Positions 24,933 through 35,342 of a stretch of 64,000 nucleotides of DNA are shown piece by piece (position 1 is the stretch's first letter; every line of letters starts with the position of its first letter). The notes beneath the pieces were generated by a model. It was not told where the DNA came from. It worked only from the letters and a program-made list of their open reading frames with translations, and ran no database searches. The position numbers were made by a program, and so were the translations under genes. This DNA is from Saccharibacillus endophyticus (GTDB lineage Bacteria > Bacillota > Bacilli > Paenibacillales > Paenibacillaceae): NCBI RefSeq assembly GCF_013185185.1, contig NZ_JAAZWE010000006.1:248001-312000 (forward strand). Reading direction: 5' to 3'.

Positions 24933-26054
24933 TTAGTCGCCGCGGAAAGCGCGCTTCATCCGATCGAAGAAAGATTGTTCCTGTTCATGCGTTTGTTCGC
25001 CGCTTAGGCCGGAGAATTGGCGCAGCAGGTCTTTTTGTTCGTCGGTCAGTTTGCTCGGAGTGATCAAGACCACTTTCACATGCTGGTCGCCTTGTCCGGT
25101 TCCGCGCAGGCGCGGAACGCCTTTGCCTCTCAGACGGAAATAAGTACCCGTTTGGGTTCCGGCCGGGATCTTCAGTTTGACTTTTTCCGTCAAGGTCGGG
25201 ATCTCGATTTCGTCGCCGAGAGCGGCTTGAGCGAACGTCAAAGGCACTTCGCAGTAGATGTCGTCGCCTTCGCGGTCGAAGAATTCGTCGGCTTTCACGC
25301 GAATGACTATATAGAGGTCGCCTGCCGGGCCGCCGCGCAGGCCGCCGTCGCCTTCGCCGGTCATGCGGAGTTGAGCGCCGTCATCCACGCCCGCAGGAAT
25401 GCGGATATGCACTTTGCGCTGCTTTTTCACATGGCCGCTGCCGCTGCATGTCGAGCATTTTTCTTTGATGATTTTGCCGTTGCCGCCGCAGTTCGAACAC
25501 GCTCTGCGATTGACCATGCGGCCGAAAGGCGTGTTTTGCACGACTTCTTCTTGGCCGCTGCCGTGGCAGACCGTACATACTTCGGGCTGCGTACCCGGTT
25601 TGGCGCCGCTGCCGTTACACGTATCGCAGCTTTCGGTACGCGGAATGGTGATGTCGATCTCTTTTCCGAACACCGCTTCTTTGAATTCGAGCGTCATCGT
25701 ATACTGCAAATCGTTGCCGCGCTGCGGCGCGTTCGGGTTGCGGCTTCTTCCGCCGCCTCCGCCGCCAAAGAACATATCGAAGATATCGCTGAATCCGCCG
25801 CCGTTGAAATCGCCTCCGCCGAATCCTTGGTTAGGGTCTTGGTGACCGTATTGGTCGTACTGAGCACGTTTTTGACCGTCGCTCAGTACGTCATAGGCTT
25901 CTTTGACTTCTTTGAACTTGGCTTCGGCATCGTCCGCTTTGTTGACGTCCGGGTGATACTTACGCGCCAGCTTGCGGTAAGACGCCTTGATATCCTGATC
26001 GCTCGCACCCTTTTCAATGCCGAGCACCTCGTAGTAATCGCGCTTTTCCGCCAT
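24933..26054 (-). CDS. dnaJ: Molecular chaperone DnaJ
   Basis: A 373-residue type I J-protein. The J domain has [32 protein letters not shown] with the HPD tripeptide (about residues 33-35). A Gly/Phe-rich region follows (about 75-110), then four zinc-binding CxxCxGxG repeats ([32 protein letters not shown], about 148-215), and the C-terminal substrate-binding domains. It stimulates DnaK ATP hydrolysis and delivers unfolded proteins. It is the last gene of the CIRCE-controlled operon, separated from dnaK by about 200 nt with hairpins. The ribosome-binding site is AAGGAG. Confidence 0.98.
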   Translation of the reverse strand: MAEKRDYYEVLGIEKGASDQDIKASYRKLARKYHPDVNKADDAEAKFKEVKEAYDVLSDGQKRAQYDQYGHQDPNQGFGGGDFNGGGFSDIFDMFFGGGGGGRSRNPNAPQRGNDLQYTMTLEFKEAVFGKEIDITIPRTESCDTCNGSGAKPGTQPEVCTVCHGSGQEEVVQNTPFGRMVNRRACSNCGGNGKIIKEKCSTCSGSGHVKKQRKVHIRIPAGVDDGAQLRMTGEGDGGLRGGPAGDLYIVIRVKADEFFDREGDDIYCEVPLTFAQAALGDEIEIPTLTEKVKLKIPAGTQTGTYFRLRGKGVPRLRGTGQGDQHVKVVLITPSKLTDEQKDLLRQFSGLSGEQTHEQEQSFFDRMKRAFRGD

Positions 26055-26107
26055 CGCTGTACTCCAACTCCTTTATGCTTTTAATCTGTACCTTCTATCG
26101 CATATAT

Positions 26108-26222
26108 GCGGAAAGTCGCTTATGCGCTTTCCGCCCGTGAACCTGACAAAAGGGAAGCCCGGTCCGGGATGACCCGGCCTGACCTCCCCCAGCCGGCCCG
26201 TCCGCCGATCGGCGGGGTCGGG
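26108..26222 (-). other. dnaK-dnaJ intercistronic hairpins
   Basis: Two clear structures: GCGGAAAG (26108-26115) with CTTTCCGC (26127-26134), having an inner CGC/GCG stem; and a GC-rich hairpin centred on the palindrome CCGCCGATCGGCGG (about 26197-26222). A third, GGTCCGGG/CCCGGCC, lies between. No U run follows any of them, so they look like mRNA processing or stability structures rather than terminators. Confidence 0.5.
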
Positions 26223-26260
26223 CTCTTGTTCGGTTAACCAAAAACGACCACTTAAAAATA

Positions 26261-28123
<1,863 letters not shown>

Positions 28124-28273
28124 TTAAGTACGGTTGATTTTAAAATAAAATGTTTTTCTCGCGTTGCGTCCGACATGCAGACCCTACGCTCTATCATAAC
28201 GGTTTGGCGCGCGTTTTCAAACTTGCCGCTTCGCCGCGAACATTCTCGGCAAAGCGGCTTTTGAAAATGCGGT

Positions 28274-28858
28274 TTAACCGCTGACTTTCACCATTGCGGG
28301 ACGAAGCACTTTGTCTTTCAACATATAACCTTTTTGCAGCTCTTCGACCACGATGCCTTCTTCGTGCTCGTCGCTTTCCACTTGCATAACCGCTTGGTGG
28401 AACTCGGGATTGAAAGCCTCGCCGACGCTATTCATCGCGGTCAGGCCTTCGGCCTGAAGCACGCTTTCGAATTGGCGGTGAATCATTTGCACGCCTTTCA
28501 CGAACGACTCGGCGCCTTCGCCTTCCGGCAGTGTATCCAGCGCGCGACCGAAATTGTCGATGACCGGAACGAGTTCGGTGATCAGCTTCGATGAAGCGTA
28601 TTTGCCGAGCTCTTCCTTTTCCCGAATCGTGCGCTTGCGGAAATTATCGAAATCGGCTTGCGAACGCGCAAGACGTTGTGCGTAATCGTCTACCTGCGCC
28701 GTTAATGCCTCGATTTTGGCTTGAAGTTGTTCTGCGCTCTCTTCCGTGGCAGCACCGTTGGTTTCTTCGGTTGCCTCTTCAGACGTTTGTGCATCCTGCT
28801 CGTTTTCTGCGATTTCTACTTCTTCGTTTTCCGAATATTGCGTTTGTTCTTTACTCAA
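28274..28858 (-). CDS. grpE: Nucleotide exchange factor GrpE
   Basis: A 194-residue GrpE starting at TTG (28856-28858) behind a perfect AGGAGGTGA. The first 45 residues are acidic and disordered. Residues about 48-100 form the coiled coil (QLQAKIEALTAQVDDYAQRLARSQADFDNFRKRT). The C-terminal beta domain includes AFNPEFHQAVMQVES and VVEELQKGYMLKDKVLRPAMVKV. It exchanges ADP for ATP on DnaK and acts as a thermosensor. Its place between hrcA and dnaK is standard. Confidence 0.97.
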   Translation of the reverse strand: MSKEQTQYSENEEVEIAENEQDAQTSEEATEETNGAATEESAEQLQAKIEALTAQVDDYAQRLARSQADFDNFRKRTIREKEELGKYASSKLITELVPVIDNFGRALDTLPEGEGAESFVKGVQMIHRQFESVLQAEGLTAMNSVGEAFNPEFHQAVMQVESDEHEEGIVVEELQKGYMLKDKVLRPAMVKVSG

Positions 28859-28928
28859 GATGCTTTCACCTCCTTGTGTAGATCAAAACTCATCGTAACG
28901 CAGTGTTGCTATACGCACAGATTTGCGA

Positions 28929-29957
28929 TCACGGCCCGTAGCGTCCGGTCAAAGCCCGGCTCATGGCACGCGACAACAAATCGAGTGTTCCTATGACTTT
29001 GGCATACTCCATCCGGGTCGGACCGAGAATGCCTATCGTACCAAATGACTCGCCGTCAAGTGAATAAGTCGCGGTAATCAGACTGCAGTTGACGAAGGCT
29101 TGGTGGATGTTTTCGCTGCCGATCCGCACATGGATTCCTTTTTGCTCGGAATTCAGCAAGCGCGTCAGCGTCGGCGTTTCCTCCAGCAGATCGAGCACCG
29201 TTTTCAACTTGCCGATGTCTCTGAACTCCGGCTGAATGAGCATATTGGTCGTTCCGCTAAGGAATACCTTCTGATCTTTGCCCGAAACGAGCGAATCGTC
29301 CAGCAGCTTCATCAACTGTTCGTAATGCTCGGCATGACGCTGAATTTCTTGTCCGATTTCGGAATAAATCCGTGCTTTCAGCATATGCATCGGCACGCCG
29401 GAAAGTTTGGCGTTCAGCAGATTTGCCGTCCGCTCCATATCGGAAGCCGAGACGCCCGGAGGAATCGACACCGTCTTATTTTCGACTTCACCCGTGCTGG
29501 TCACGATAATCGCGACGGCCGTAGTCTCGTTCAGCGGAAGAAGTTGAAAATGCTTGAGCGAAGTATTGAACATCTCCGGTCCCAGCAAAATCGACGTATA
29601 ATTGGTCATCGAAGCCAAAATCGTCCCGGCATGCTGCACGACTTCTTCCACAGCGTTCAGCTTTTCGGCAGCCAGCTGCTTGAATAATTTCAAGTCCTCC
29701 GCCTTGAGCGGCTTCAGAGGAGCCATATGATCGACGTAATAGCGGTATCCTTTATTGGAAGGAATCCGTCCCGCCGACGTGTGAGGCTGTTCCAGAAAGC
29801 CAAGCTCCTCCAGGTCCGCCATCTCGTTACGAATGGTGGCCGGACTGAACGCTACGTCGCCCCGCTTGGAGATGCTGCGGGACCCGACCGGTTCGGCCGA
29901 ACGAATATAGTCGTCTACGATGGCGTTTAAGATCATGCTCTGACGTTCGCTTAACAC
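28929..29957 (-). CDS. hrcA: Heat-inducible transcriptional repressor HrcA
   Basis: A 342-residue repressor. The start chosen is GTG (29955-29957, VLSERQSMILNAIVDDYI), 10 nt after GGAGG; the reading frame extends 14 codons upstream but without a site. The N-terminal winged helix includes SAEPVGSRSISKRGDVAFSPATIRNEMADLEELGFL and TSAGRIPSNKGYRYYVD. HrcA binds CIRCE and needs GroEL to fold, linking repression to chaperone load. A CIRCE element lies 50 nt upstream, so the operon is self-regulated. Confidence 0.97.
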   Translation of the reverse strand: MLSERQSMILNAIVDDYIRSAEPVGSRSISKRGDVAFSPATIRNEMADLEELGFLEQPHTSAGRIPSNKGYRYYVDHMAPLKPLKAEDLKLFKQLAAEKLNAVEEVVQHAGTILASMTNYTSILLGPEMFNTSLKHFQLLPLNETTAVAIIVTSTGEVENKTVSIPPGVSASDMERTANLLNAKLSGVPMHMLKARIYSEIGQEIQRHAEHYEQLMKLLDDSLVSGKDQKVFLSGTTNMLIQPEFRDIGKLKTVLDLLEETPTLTRLLNSEQKGIHVRIGSENIHQAFVNCSLITATYSLDGESFGTIGILGPTRMEYAKVIGTLDLLSRAMSRALTGRYGP

Positions 29958-30006
29958 GAGATCCCCTCCTGTCGGATCGATAAGAGCCAATCGGAACATT
30001 CTTCCG

Positions 30007-30033
30007 TTAGCACTCTATCTGAATGAGTGCTAA
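30007..30033. promoter_or_regulatory. CIRCE operator
   Basis: TTAGCACTC (30007-30015), 9-nt spacer, GAGTGCTAA (30025-30033): an exact match to the CIRCE consensus bound by HrcA. Confidence 0.98.
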
Positions 30034-30036
30034 ACT

Positions 30037-30074
30037 CTATTACAAAAATACCAAACCGGACTCAACGTTGTCAA
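30037..30074 (-). promoter_or_regulatory. Promoter region of the hrcA operon
   Basis: Two readings on the minus strand: TTGACA (30069-30074), 18 bp, TATTTT (30045-30050); or TTGAGT (30060-30065), 17 bp, TAATAG (30037-30042). The second would start transcription inside CIRCE, the common layout. Confidence 0.6.
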
Positions 30075-30124
30075 GTTCGGTTTGGCAGGATACGAAACGT
30101 TTTTCGATTTGGTATTGCAGCGTT

Positions 30125-30595
30125 TTAACCGATGACTTTCAATACAGCGATTTCATCGCAGCGATCGCGCTTGGCGCAATGAATGCAGTCGGTCCAGACC
30201 TTCTCGGGAAAGACGTCCATCGGCACCACCGTAAATCCGTTTTTCACGAAAAAAGAAACTTCGTAAGTCAAAGCGATGATCTTCGGAATCCCCTGCTCGA
30301 TCGCAAGTTCGATCAGACGATCCACCAGCTTCGAACCGACGCCTTTTCCTTTATTCCCATCCATGATACCCAGCGAGCGAATCTCTACAAGATCCGGGCC
30401 GAGCAGGCAAAGCGAACCGCATCCGATTACCTTACCGTCTTCTTCCGCCACGACGAAGTTGTCGATTTGGCGTCGCAGCACTTCTCTGGAGCGCGGAAGC
30501 ATGATTCCTTTTCGCGCATATTCTTCTATCATGAGATACAGCGGTTCAACATCTTCGAGATTCGCTTGTCTGCATACAACGGTAACGGCGGGCAT
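30125..30595 (-). CDS. GNAT N-acetyltransferase (ArgA-like subgroup)
   Basis: A 156-residue GNAT protein. The acetyl-CoA loop is GKGVGSKLVDRL (about residue 82). The N-terminal ARKGIMLPRS segment and the C-terminal cysteine-rich DCIHCAKRDRCDEIAV segment recall the short stand-alone N-acetylglutamate-synthase-like acetyltransferases of Firmicutes. The natural substrate is not certain. The ribosome-binding site is AAGGAGGTGA. It has its own promoter (30663-30691), as hemW upstream ends in a terminator. Confidence 0.85.
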   Translation of the reverse strand: MPAVTVVCRQANLEDVEPLYLMIEEYARKGIMLPRSREVLRRQIDNFVVAEEDGKVIGCGSLCLLGPDLVEIRSLGIMDGNKGKGVGSKLVDRLIELAIEQGIPKIIALTYEVSFFVKNGFTVVPMDVFPEKVWTDCIHCAKRDRCDEIAVLKVIG

Positions 30596-30662
30596 CGGCC
30601 GTTCACCTCCTTGTTTGTTAGCTAACGCATGCGCGTCAGGTCCGATTGTTTTCGATTGGATA

Positions 30663-30691
30663 AATATACATCAATTCGCATAGTTTTTCAA
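30663..30691 (-). promoter_or_regulatory. Promoter of the acetyltransferase gene
   Basis: TTGAAA (30686-30691), 17 bp, TATATT (30663-30668) on the minus strand. In the remaining 30692-30869 I see only a small GATTC/GAATC hairpin. Confidence 0.6.
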
Positions 30692-30869
30692 TACTTTTAC
30701 GCAGCGAAAACATAAAATTTTTAAAGTTCGGTTTTCTTGCTGTATTTGGCTTCCTTTACCCGATTCAGCGCATTTGTAACAGCAGGATAGCGACGTTCAA
30801 GTCACTTTTCGCTCCTGATTCCCTCTCTGAATCATCGGCACGAAAGGCTCCGTTTATGCGTGAAAACAT

Positions 30870-30898
30870 AAAAAAACCGCCGGGAATTTCCCAGCGGT
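30870..30898 (-). terminator. Terminator of hemW
   Basis: Stem of ACCGCTGGGAA with TTCCCGGCGGT on the minus strand (one G-U), followed by seven T residues (30876-30870). Confidence 0.88.
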
Positions 30899-30934
30899 CT
30901 TCGATTTATTGCCTTACAGTTATATTTCTATTCC

Positions 30935-32134
30935 TCAAGCTTCAACGGTCAGATAGCCAATGAACTCACCGAATACGTCGTTACCGAACAAAATGCCTTT
31001 TTCGCTTAAGCGATAACCTTCGAGATCATGCCGGCGTTCGATCAAGCCCAGATCCATCATCTTCTTCAACGGAGCAGCAAAAATCTCTTCCACCGGCACG
31101 CCGAACTGCTTGAGGAACCGATCGTTTTCCATCCCGTCCAGCATCCGCAGCCCGACCATCATGAAGTCTTCCATCGCTTCTTCGCGCGGCACTTCGAATT
31201 GGTCGAGTCTCGGAAGGCCTTTGGACGCGGCTTCGTTATACGGATTCACGCCTTTGATATTGATATGGCGTTTGCGTCCCACGTATCCGTGCGCACCCGC
31301 GCCGAAACCGTAATAGTCCTCGTTTTTCCAATAGGTGATATTATGTTGGCTTTCTTTGCCCGGTTTGGCGAAGTTGCTGATCTCGTATTGCTTATAGCCT
31401 GCCTCGCGCATTCGGTCCATCAGCAGCCTGTACATCGCCAGCTCGTCGTCTTCGTTCGGAAGCGGCAGCTTGTTTTTGTTGAAAAGGGTATGGAACAGCG
31501 TGTTCTCTTCGACCTTGAGGCTATAAATGGAGTAGTGCGGCAAATCCAATTCCAGTGCCTTGGTAATCGTCTCGTCCAACATTTCGACCGTCTGATTCGG
31601 CAAACCGAACATCAAATCGATCGACAAGTTATGCAGGCCGGTTTTGTGCGCATTTTCCAGCGAGCGGTACACGTCGTCCGTATTGTGGATACGCCCGATC
31701 TCGCCCAGCAGCTTGTTCTGGAACGCCTGCACGCCGAAGCTGACCCGGTTGACGCCGCCGTCTTTCATCACCTTCATTTTTTCGAGATCGGTCGTGCCGG
31801 GATTGGCTTCCATCGAAAACTCGATATCGTCGGACCAATTCGGGAAATGCTTTCGCACGGATGCCAGGAAAAAGGCCATTTCGTCGGGTTTGAGCACCGT
31901 AGGCGTTCCGCCGCCGACGAAGATCGTTTTGATCACGCCCGGCGGGGTAATCGCTACGGTCTGCTCCATCTCAAGGTCAAGCGCGCGCAAATAATCCATG
32001 ACCGGCTGATCTTTGAGCACGTACGAGTTGAAGTCGCAGTAAAAGCATTTATTCGTGCAAAACGGAATATGAATATAGACGGCTTCCGGCGCGGAAGTCA
32101 CGTTGATTTCGTTGGTGTTGGTGTTATTCGTCAT
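30935..32134 (-). CDS. hemW: Radical SAM heme chaperone HemW
   Basis: A 399-residue HemN-like protein. The radical-SAM motif CTNKCFYCDF is at about residues 26-35 (IHIPFCTNKCFYC). VGGGTPTVL follows, then the HemN C-terminal domain (DFMMVGLRMLDG). HemW binds heme and is thought to deliver it to respiratory proteins; it lacks coproporphyrinogen dehydrogenase activity. The CxxxCxxC motif fits HemW. The first 15 residues are Asn/Thr-rich. The start follows CAGGAGG. It lies next to lepA on the same strand as in Bacillus, but the 766-nt gap holds two palindromes and a terminator. Confidence 0.95.
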   Translation of the reverse strand: MTNNTNTNEINVTSAPEAVYIHIPFCTNKCFYCDFNSYVLKDQPVMDYLRALDLEMEQTVAITPPGVIKTIFVGGGTPTVLKPDEMAFFLASVRKHFPNWSDDIEFSMEANPGTTDLEKMKVMKDGGVNRVSFGVQAFQNKLLGEIGRIHNTDDVYRSLENAHKTGLHNLSIDLMFGLPNQTVEMLDETITKALELDLPHYSIYSLKVEENTLFHTLFNKNKLPLPNEDDELAMYRLLMDRMREAGYKQYEISNFAKPGKESQHNITYWKNEDYYGFGAGAHGYVGRKRHINIKGVNPYNEAASKGLPRLDQFEVPREEAMEDFMMVGLRMLDGMENDRFLKQFGVPVEEIFAAPLKKMMDLGLIERRHDLEGYRLSEKGILFGNDVFGEFIGYLTVEA

Positions 32135-32179
32135 GATTTTGAATCCTCCTGTATGGGTGAAGCATCAAGGTGGAGGCGG

Positions 32180-32314
32180 TTGGGAGGCGCTGCGGGAGGA
32201 GGGGGATTTCGATTGCCGCTAAAATCGGATTTTTCATTAGGCAACTGACTCAGGGGTGAAAATCCAATTTTAGATGCAAGCGCTCCGCTTCTCCATCTCC
32301 CCTCCTCCCTCCGC
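32180..32314 (-). repeat. Dispersed intergenic palindrome, copy B (divergent)
   Basis: Inner stem CTAAAATCGGATTTTTC (from 32219) with GAAAATCCAATTTTAG (32258-32273). Outer purine/pyrimidine stem: 32192-32207 (GGAGGAGGGGGAT) with 32295-32308 (ATCTCCCCTCCTCC). Read on the minus strand it shares GGAGCG and CGAAATCCCCC shoulders with the better copies. It is the weakest member. Confidence 0.5.
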
Positions 32315-32515
32315 TAATCCCGACGCGTAGAGGGTAGTAGTAGAAAAGATGTCTGGCTGCGCGGCGACAAAGGCCATAAGGGCATTTCGCCGTGCAAAAC
32401 GTAGCATTTAAGTTTTTGAGTTCTGTTTTTTGTGCGCTGCAAATTAAAGTCAAAAATCGTTCCGTAAATCTTTGATCTTGCATCGTTCACTCTTAAGCAA
32501 AATGTCCCCAATCTT

Positions 32516-32552
32516 CAAAAAGGAAAGCCGGAATTCGGCTTTCCTTTTTAAT
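32516..32552. terminator. Bidirectional terminator in the lepA-hemW gap
   Basis: AAAAAGGAAAGCCG, loop GAATT, CGGCTTTCCTTTTT: a perfect 14-bp stem with A/T ends. It probably ends the lepA transcript. The surrounding 32315-32515 and 32553-32718 show no credible gene. Confidence 0.85.
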
Positions 32553-32718
32553 AACGACGCGAACATCATGATTTCTTAACAAAAAGCGATCTTCCATACG
32601 CACTCGCATCTTCAAACGTTCTTTCTCAAACGGGTACCCCTTTTACTGAGGGAACAGGCCCATCAAGGCCGCATTCCCGAAAATCTATCCACTACCAAAA
32701 AGCTGGATAGAAATAGGG

Positions 32719-32890
32719 CTTGGAACGGATGCGGGCGTGCGAGTGCGGGAGGGAGAAGGGAACGAAGCGAGGGCGCATTTGGAAATCGGGGCTCCCTGAA
32801 ATCTCTCCGAAGACTCCCCGATTCCAACGGCGACCGAGCTCGTTCCATTCTCCCGGCTCCCAAACCGCACATCCCCCGCATACGAGCCAA
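32719..32890 (+). repeat. Dispersed intergenic palindrome, copy C (longest)
   Basis: Inner stem GGAAATCGGGG with CCCCGATTCC (about 32780-32826). Next shell: GGGAACGA with TCGTTCC. Outer shells GCGGGAG/CTCCC and ATGCGGG/CCGCAT continue to the ends. Right shoulder CCAACGGCGACCGAGC matches copies D and F (CAAYACGCGACCG). It ends 10 nt before the lepA stop codon. Confidence 0.7.
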
Positions 32891-32900
32891 GCATTAACCG

Positions 32901-34715
32901 CTACTCGTCCAGCTTCAGCACCGCCATGAACGCTTCTTGAGGCACTTCGACGTTTCCGACCTGCTTCATGCGCTTTTTACCTTCTTTTTGCTTTTCGAGC
33001 AGTTTCCGTTTACGCGAGATGTCGCCGCCGTAACACTTGGCCAAGACGTTTTTGCGCATCGCCTTGACGGTCTCGCGCGCCACGACTTTCGTGCCTACGG
33101 ATGCCTGGATCGGCACCTCGAACATTTGGCGCGGGATCAGCTCGCGCAGCTTCGCGCAGATGACGCGGCCGCGTTGGTACGAGCGGTCTCTATGCACGAT
33201 GAAGGACAACGCATCGACTTGTTCGCCGTTGAGCAGGATATCCATTTTGACCAGGTTCGATTTGCGGTAGCCCGAAATCTCGTAGTCGAACGAAGCATAG
33301 CCTTTCGTCCCGGACTTGAGCTGGTCGAAGAAGTCGTAGACGATTTCGGACAACGGGATTTGGTACGTCAGCGTCACGCGCGTCGTATCCAGGTATTCCA
33401 TGTTGACGAACTCGCCGCGTTTGTTTTGGCACAGTTCCATAACCGTTCCGACGAAATCGTTCGGGACGATAACCGAGGCTTTTACGTAAGGCTCTTCGAC
33501 ATAGTCGAGGCGGCCGACTTCCGGATAGTTCGACGGATTGTCGATCTGGATCACGGAGCCGTCGGTCAGCCCGACTTTATAAATAACGCTCGGCGCGGTC
33601 GTGATCAGGTCGATTCCGAACTCGCGCTCGATCCGTTCCTGAATAACGTCCATATGAAGCAATCCGAGGAATCCGCAACGGAAACCGAAGCCCAGCGCGC
33701 TGGACGTTTCCGGCTCGAACGTCAAGGAAGCATCGTTCAATTGCAGTTTCTCCAACGCTTCGCGCAGATCGTTGTAATCCGAAGATTCGATCGGATACAG
33801 ACCGCAGAACACCATCGGATTGATTTTGCGGTAACCCGGCATCGGTTCGAGCGTCGGGTTTTTCGCATCCGTGATCGTGTCGCCGACGCGCGTATCGCCG
33901 ACGTTTTTGATACCCGCCACGACGAAGCCTACGTCGCCGACGTTCAATTCGTCCACGATGGTCATGCGCGGCATGAAGGCGCCGACTTCGATAACTTCGA
34001 ACGTGGTGTCCGCCGCCATCATTTTGATCTTGGAGCCTGCTTTGATCTTGCCGTCCAAAACCCGGATATAGACGATAACGCCTTTATACGGATCATAGTG
34101 CGAGTCGAAGATCAGCGCTTTGAGCGGCTGATCCGGATCGCCTTGCGGCGCAGGAACTTTGGCTACGACTTGTTCCAGAATCTCTTTGATCCCGATACCC
34201 GCTTTGGCCGAAGCCAATACCGCGTCGCTCGCATCCAGTCCGATTACGTCTTCCACTTCCTGCTTCACCCGATCGGGTTCCGCGCTCGGAAGGTCGATTT
34301 TGTTGATGACCGGCAAAATCTCAAGATTGTTGTCGAGCGCCAGGTAAACGTTCGCAAGCGTCTGCGCTTCGATCCCTTGAGCCGCGTCGACAACCAGCAG
34401 CGCGCCTTCGCAGGCCGCAAGGGAACGCGATACTTCATACGTGAAGTCGACGTGTCCAGGGGTGTCGATCAGGTTAAGCAAATACTCTTCGCCGTCATCG
34501 GCCTTATAGGTTAAACGTACCGCTTGAAGCTTGATGGTAATGCCGCGTTCGCGTTCAAGTTCCATTTGGTCGAGAACCTGTTCTTGCATTTCGCGCGAAG
34601 TCAGGGCACCCGTGTATTCGAGGATCCGATCGGCAAGCGTGGACTTGCCGTGGTCGATATGCGCTATAATGGAAAAGTTCCTTATTTTCTTCTGTCTTGC
34701 TGCAATGTCAGTCAT
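32901..34715 (-). CDS. lepA: Elongation factor 4 (ribosomal back-translocase)
   Basis: A 604-residue translational GTPase. G1 is [15 protein letters not shown] (about residue 19), G3 is [16 protein letters not shown] and G4 is [13 protein letters not shown]. LepA-specific C-terminal elements are seen: [11 protein letters not shown] and [15 protein letters not shown]-like text, ending [24 protein letters not shown]. The ribosome-binding site is GGAGGTAAGG. In Bacillus subtilis gpr and spoIIP sit between rpsT and lepA; here neither is present in that gap. Confidence 0.98.
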   Translation of the reverse strand: MTDIAARQKKIRNFSIIAHIDHGKSTLADRILEYTGALTSREMQEQVLDQMELERERGITIKLQAVRLTYKADDGEEYLLNLIDTPGHVDFTYEVSRSLAACEGALLVVDAAQGIEAQTLANVYLALDNNLEILPVINKIDLPSAEPDRVKQEVEDVIGLDASDAVLASAKAGIGIKEILEQVVAKVPAPQGDPDQPLKALIFDSHYDPYKGVIVYIRVLDGKIKAGSKIKMMAADTTFEVIEVGAFMPRMTIVDELNVGDVGFVVAGIKNVGDTRVGDTITDAKNPTLEPMPGYRKINPMVFCGLYPIESSDYNDLREALEKLQLNDASLTFEPETSSALGFGFRCGFLGLLHMDVIQERIEREFGIDLITTAPSVIYKVGLTDGSVIQIDNPSNYPEVGRLDYVEEPYVKASVIVPNDFVGTVMELCQNKRGEFVNMEYLDTTRVTLTYQIPLSEIVYDFFDQLKSGTKGYASFDYEISGYRKSNLVKMDILLNGEQVDALSFIVHRDRSYQRGRVICAKLRELIPRQMFEVPIQASVGTKVVARETVKAMRKNVLAKCYGGDISRKRKLLEKQKEGKKRMKQVGNVEVPQEAFMAVLKLDE

Positions 34716-34758
34716 TCCTTACCTCCGCCTCAATTTGACAAGCCGAATCAATCCATTC

Positions 34759-34787
34759 ATTATAGCAGTTGGCCCTAATCCCAGCAA
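34759..34787 (-). promoter_or_regulatory. Promoter of lepA
   Basis: TTGCTG (34782-34787), 17 bp, perfect TATAAT (34759-34764) on the minus strand, about 45 nt upstream of the lepA ATG. Confidence 0.7.
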
Positions 34788-34828
34788 TCCCGCAGAAAGC
34801 AAAATCCGATTTATTATTGCATGGATGG

Positions 34829-34857
34829 TTGCTTTTTTGCCGATGCCATGCTAAGAT
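34829..34857 (+). promoter_or_regulatory. Promoter of rpsT
   Basis: TTGCTT (34829-34834), 17 bp, TAAGAT (34852-34857), divergent from the lepA promoter. Confidence 0.6.
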
Positions 34858-34920
34858 ACTTTAAGTTGTGAAACTTTCGATGTTCGATGTTTCCTATAAG
34901 CTTTACAGGAGGTGAATGCA

Positions 34921-35196
34921 ATGCCTAATATCAAATCCGCAATCAAACGCGTAAAGACGAACGAGAAACGCCGTGCGCTTAACGCTTCGCAAAAATCCGC
35001 ACTTCGCAGCGCAGTGAAAACCGCTACGACAGCGTTGGAGAGCAACGATGTGGAAGCTGCACAAACTGCAGTTAAGACCGCTTCGCAGAAGCTGGATAAA
35101 GCCGTAACTAAAGGCCTGATCCACAAAAACGCGGCAGCGCGCAAAAAATCCCGTCTTGCTAAAAAAGCGAATTCTCTGAAAGCTGAACAAGCCTAA
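34921..35196 (+). CDS. rpsT: 30S ribosomal protein S20
   Basis: A 91-residue basic protein, [21 protein letters not shown], ending with the S20 tail ([21 protein letters not shown]). The start at 34921 follows AGGAGGTGA at 5 nt; an in-frame ATG three codons earlier overlaps that site and is rejected. S20 binds 16S rRNA helices 9 and 44 early in 30S assembly. It is on the plus strand, divergent from lepA and convergent with holA, the usual arrangement in Bacillales. Confidence 0.97.
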   Translation: MPNIKSAIKRVKTNEKRRALNASQKSALRSAVKTATTALESNDVEAAQTAVKTASQKLDKAVTKGLIHKNAAARKKSRLAKKANSLKAEQA

Positions 35197-35226
35197 GAAA
35201 CCGCTCTTTTGCGATATAATCGTGTG

Positions 35227-35256
35227 ACCCCGGAATCCTTAGGATATCGGGGTTTT
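35227..35256 (+). terminator. Terminator of rpsT
   Basis: CCCCG (35228-35232) with CGGGG (35248-35252) and an inner ATCC/GGAT stem, followed by TTTTAAATTTTTT. Confidence 0.75.
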
Positions 35257-35342
35257 AAATTTTTTCGGAACTTTTGAAAAAGAGGCTTTCCGATTCCCCG
35301 AGTCACCCCAGAAATCTTCTGCCCCTTTTCTATCTTATGCAA

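Noticed and set aside
30790-30860. Another copy of the dispersed palindrome before the acetyltransferase gene
   Set aside because: Only a small GATTC/GAATC hairpin and a GACGTTCAAG match; the shoulders of the family are missing.
32250-32890. Short open frames in the hemW-lepA gap
   Set aside because: They run through palindromic copies B and C, have no ribosome-binding sites and no conserved features.
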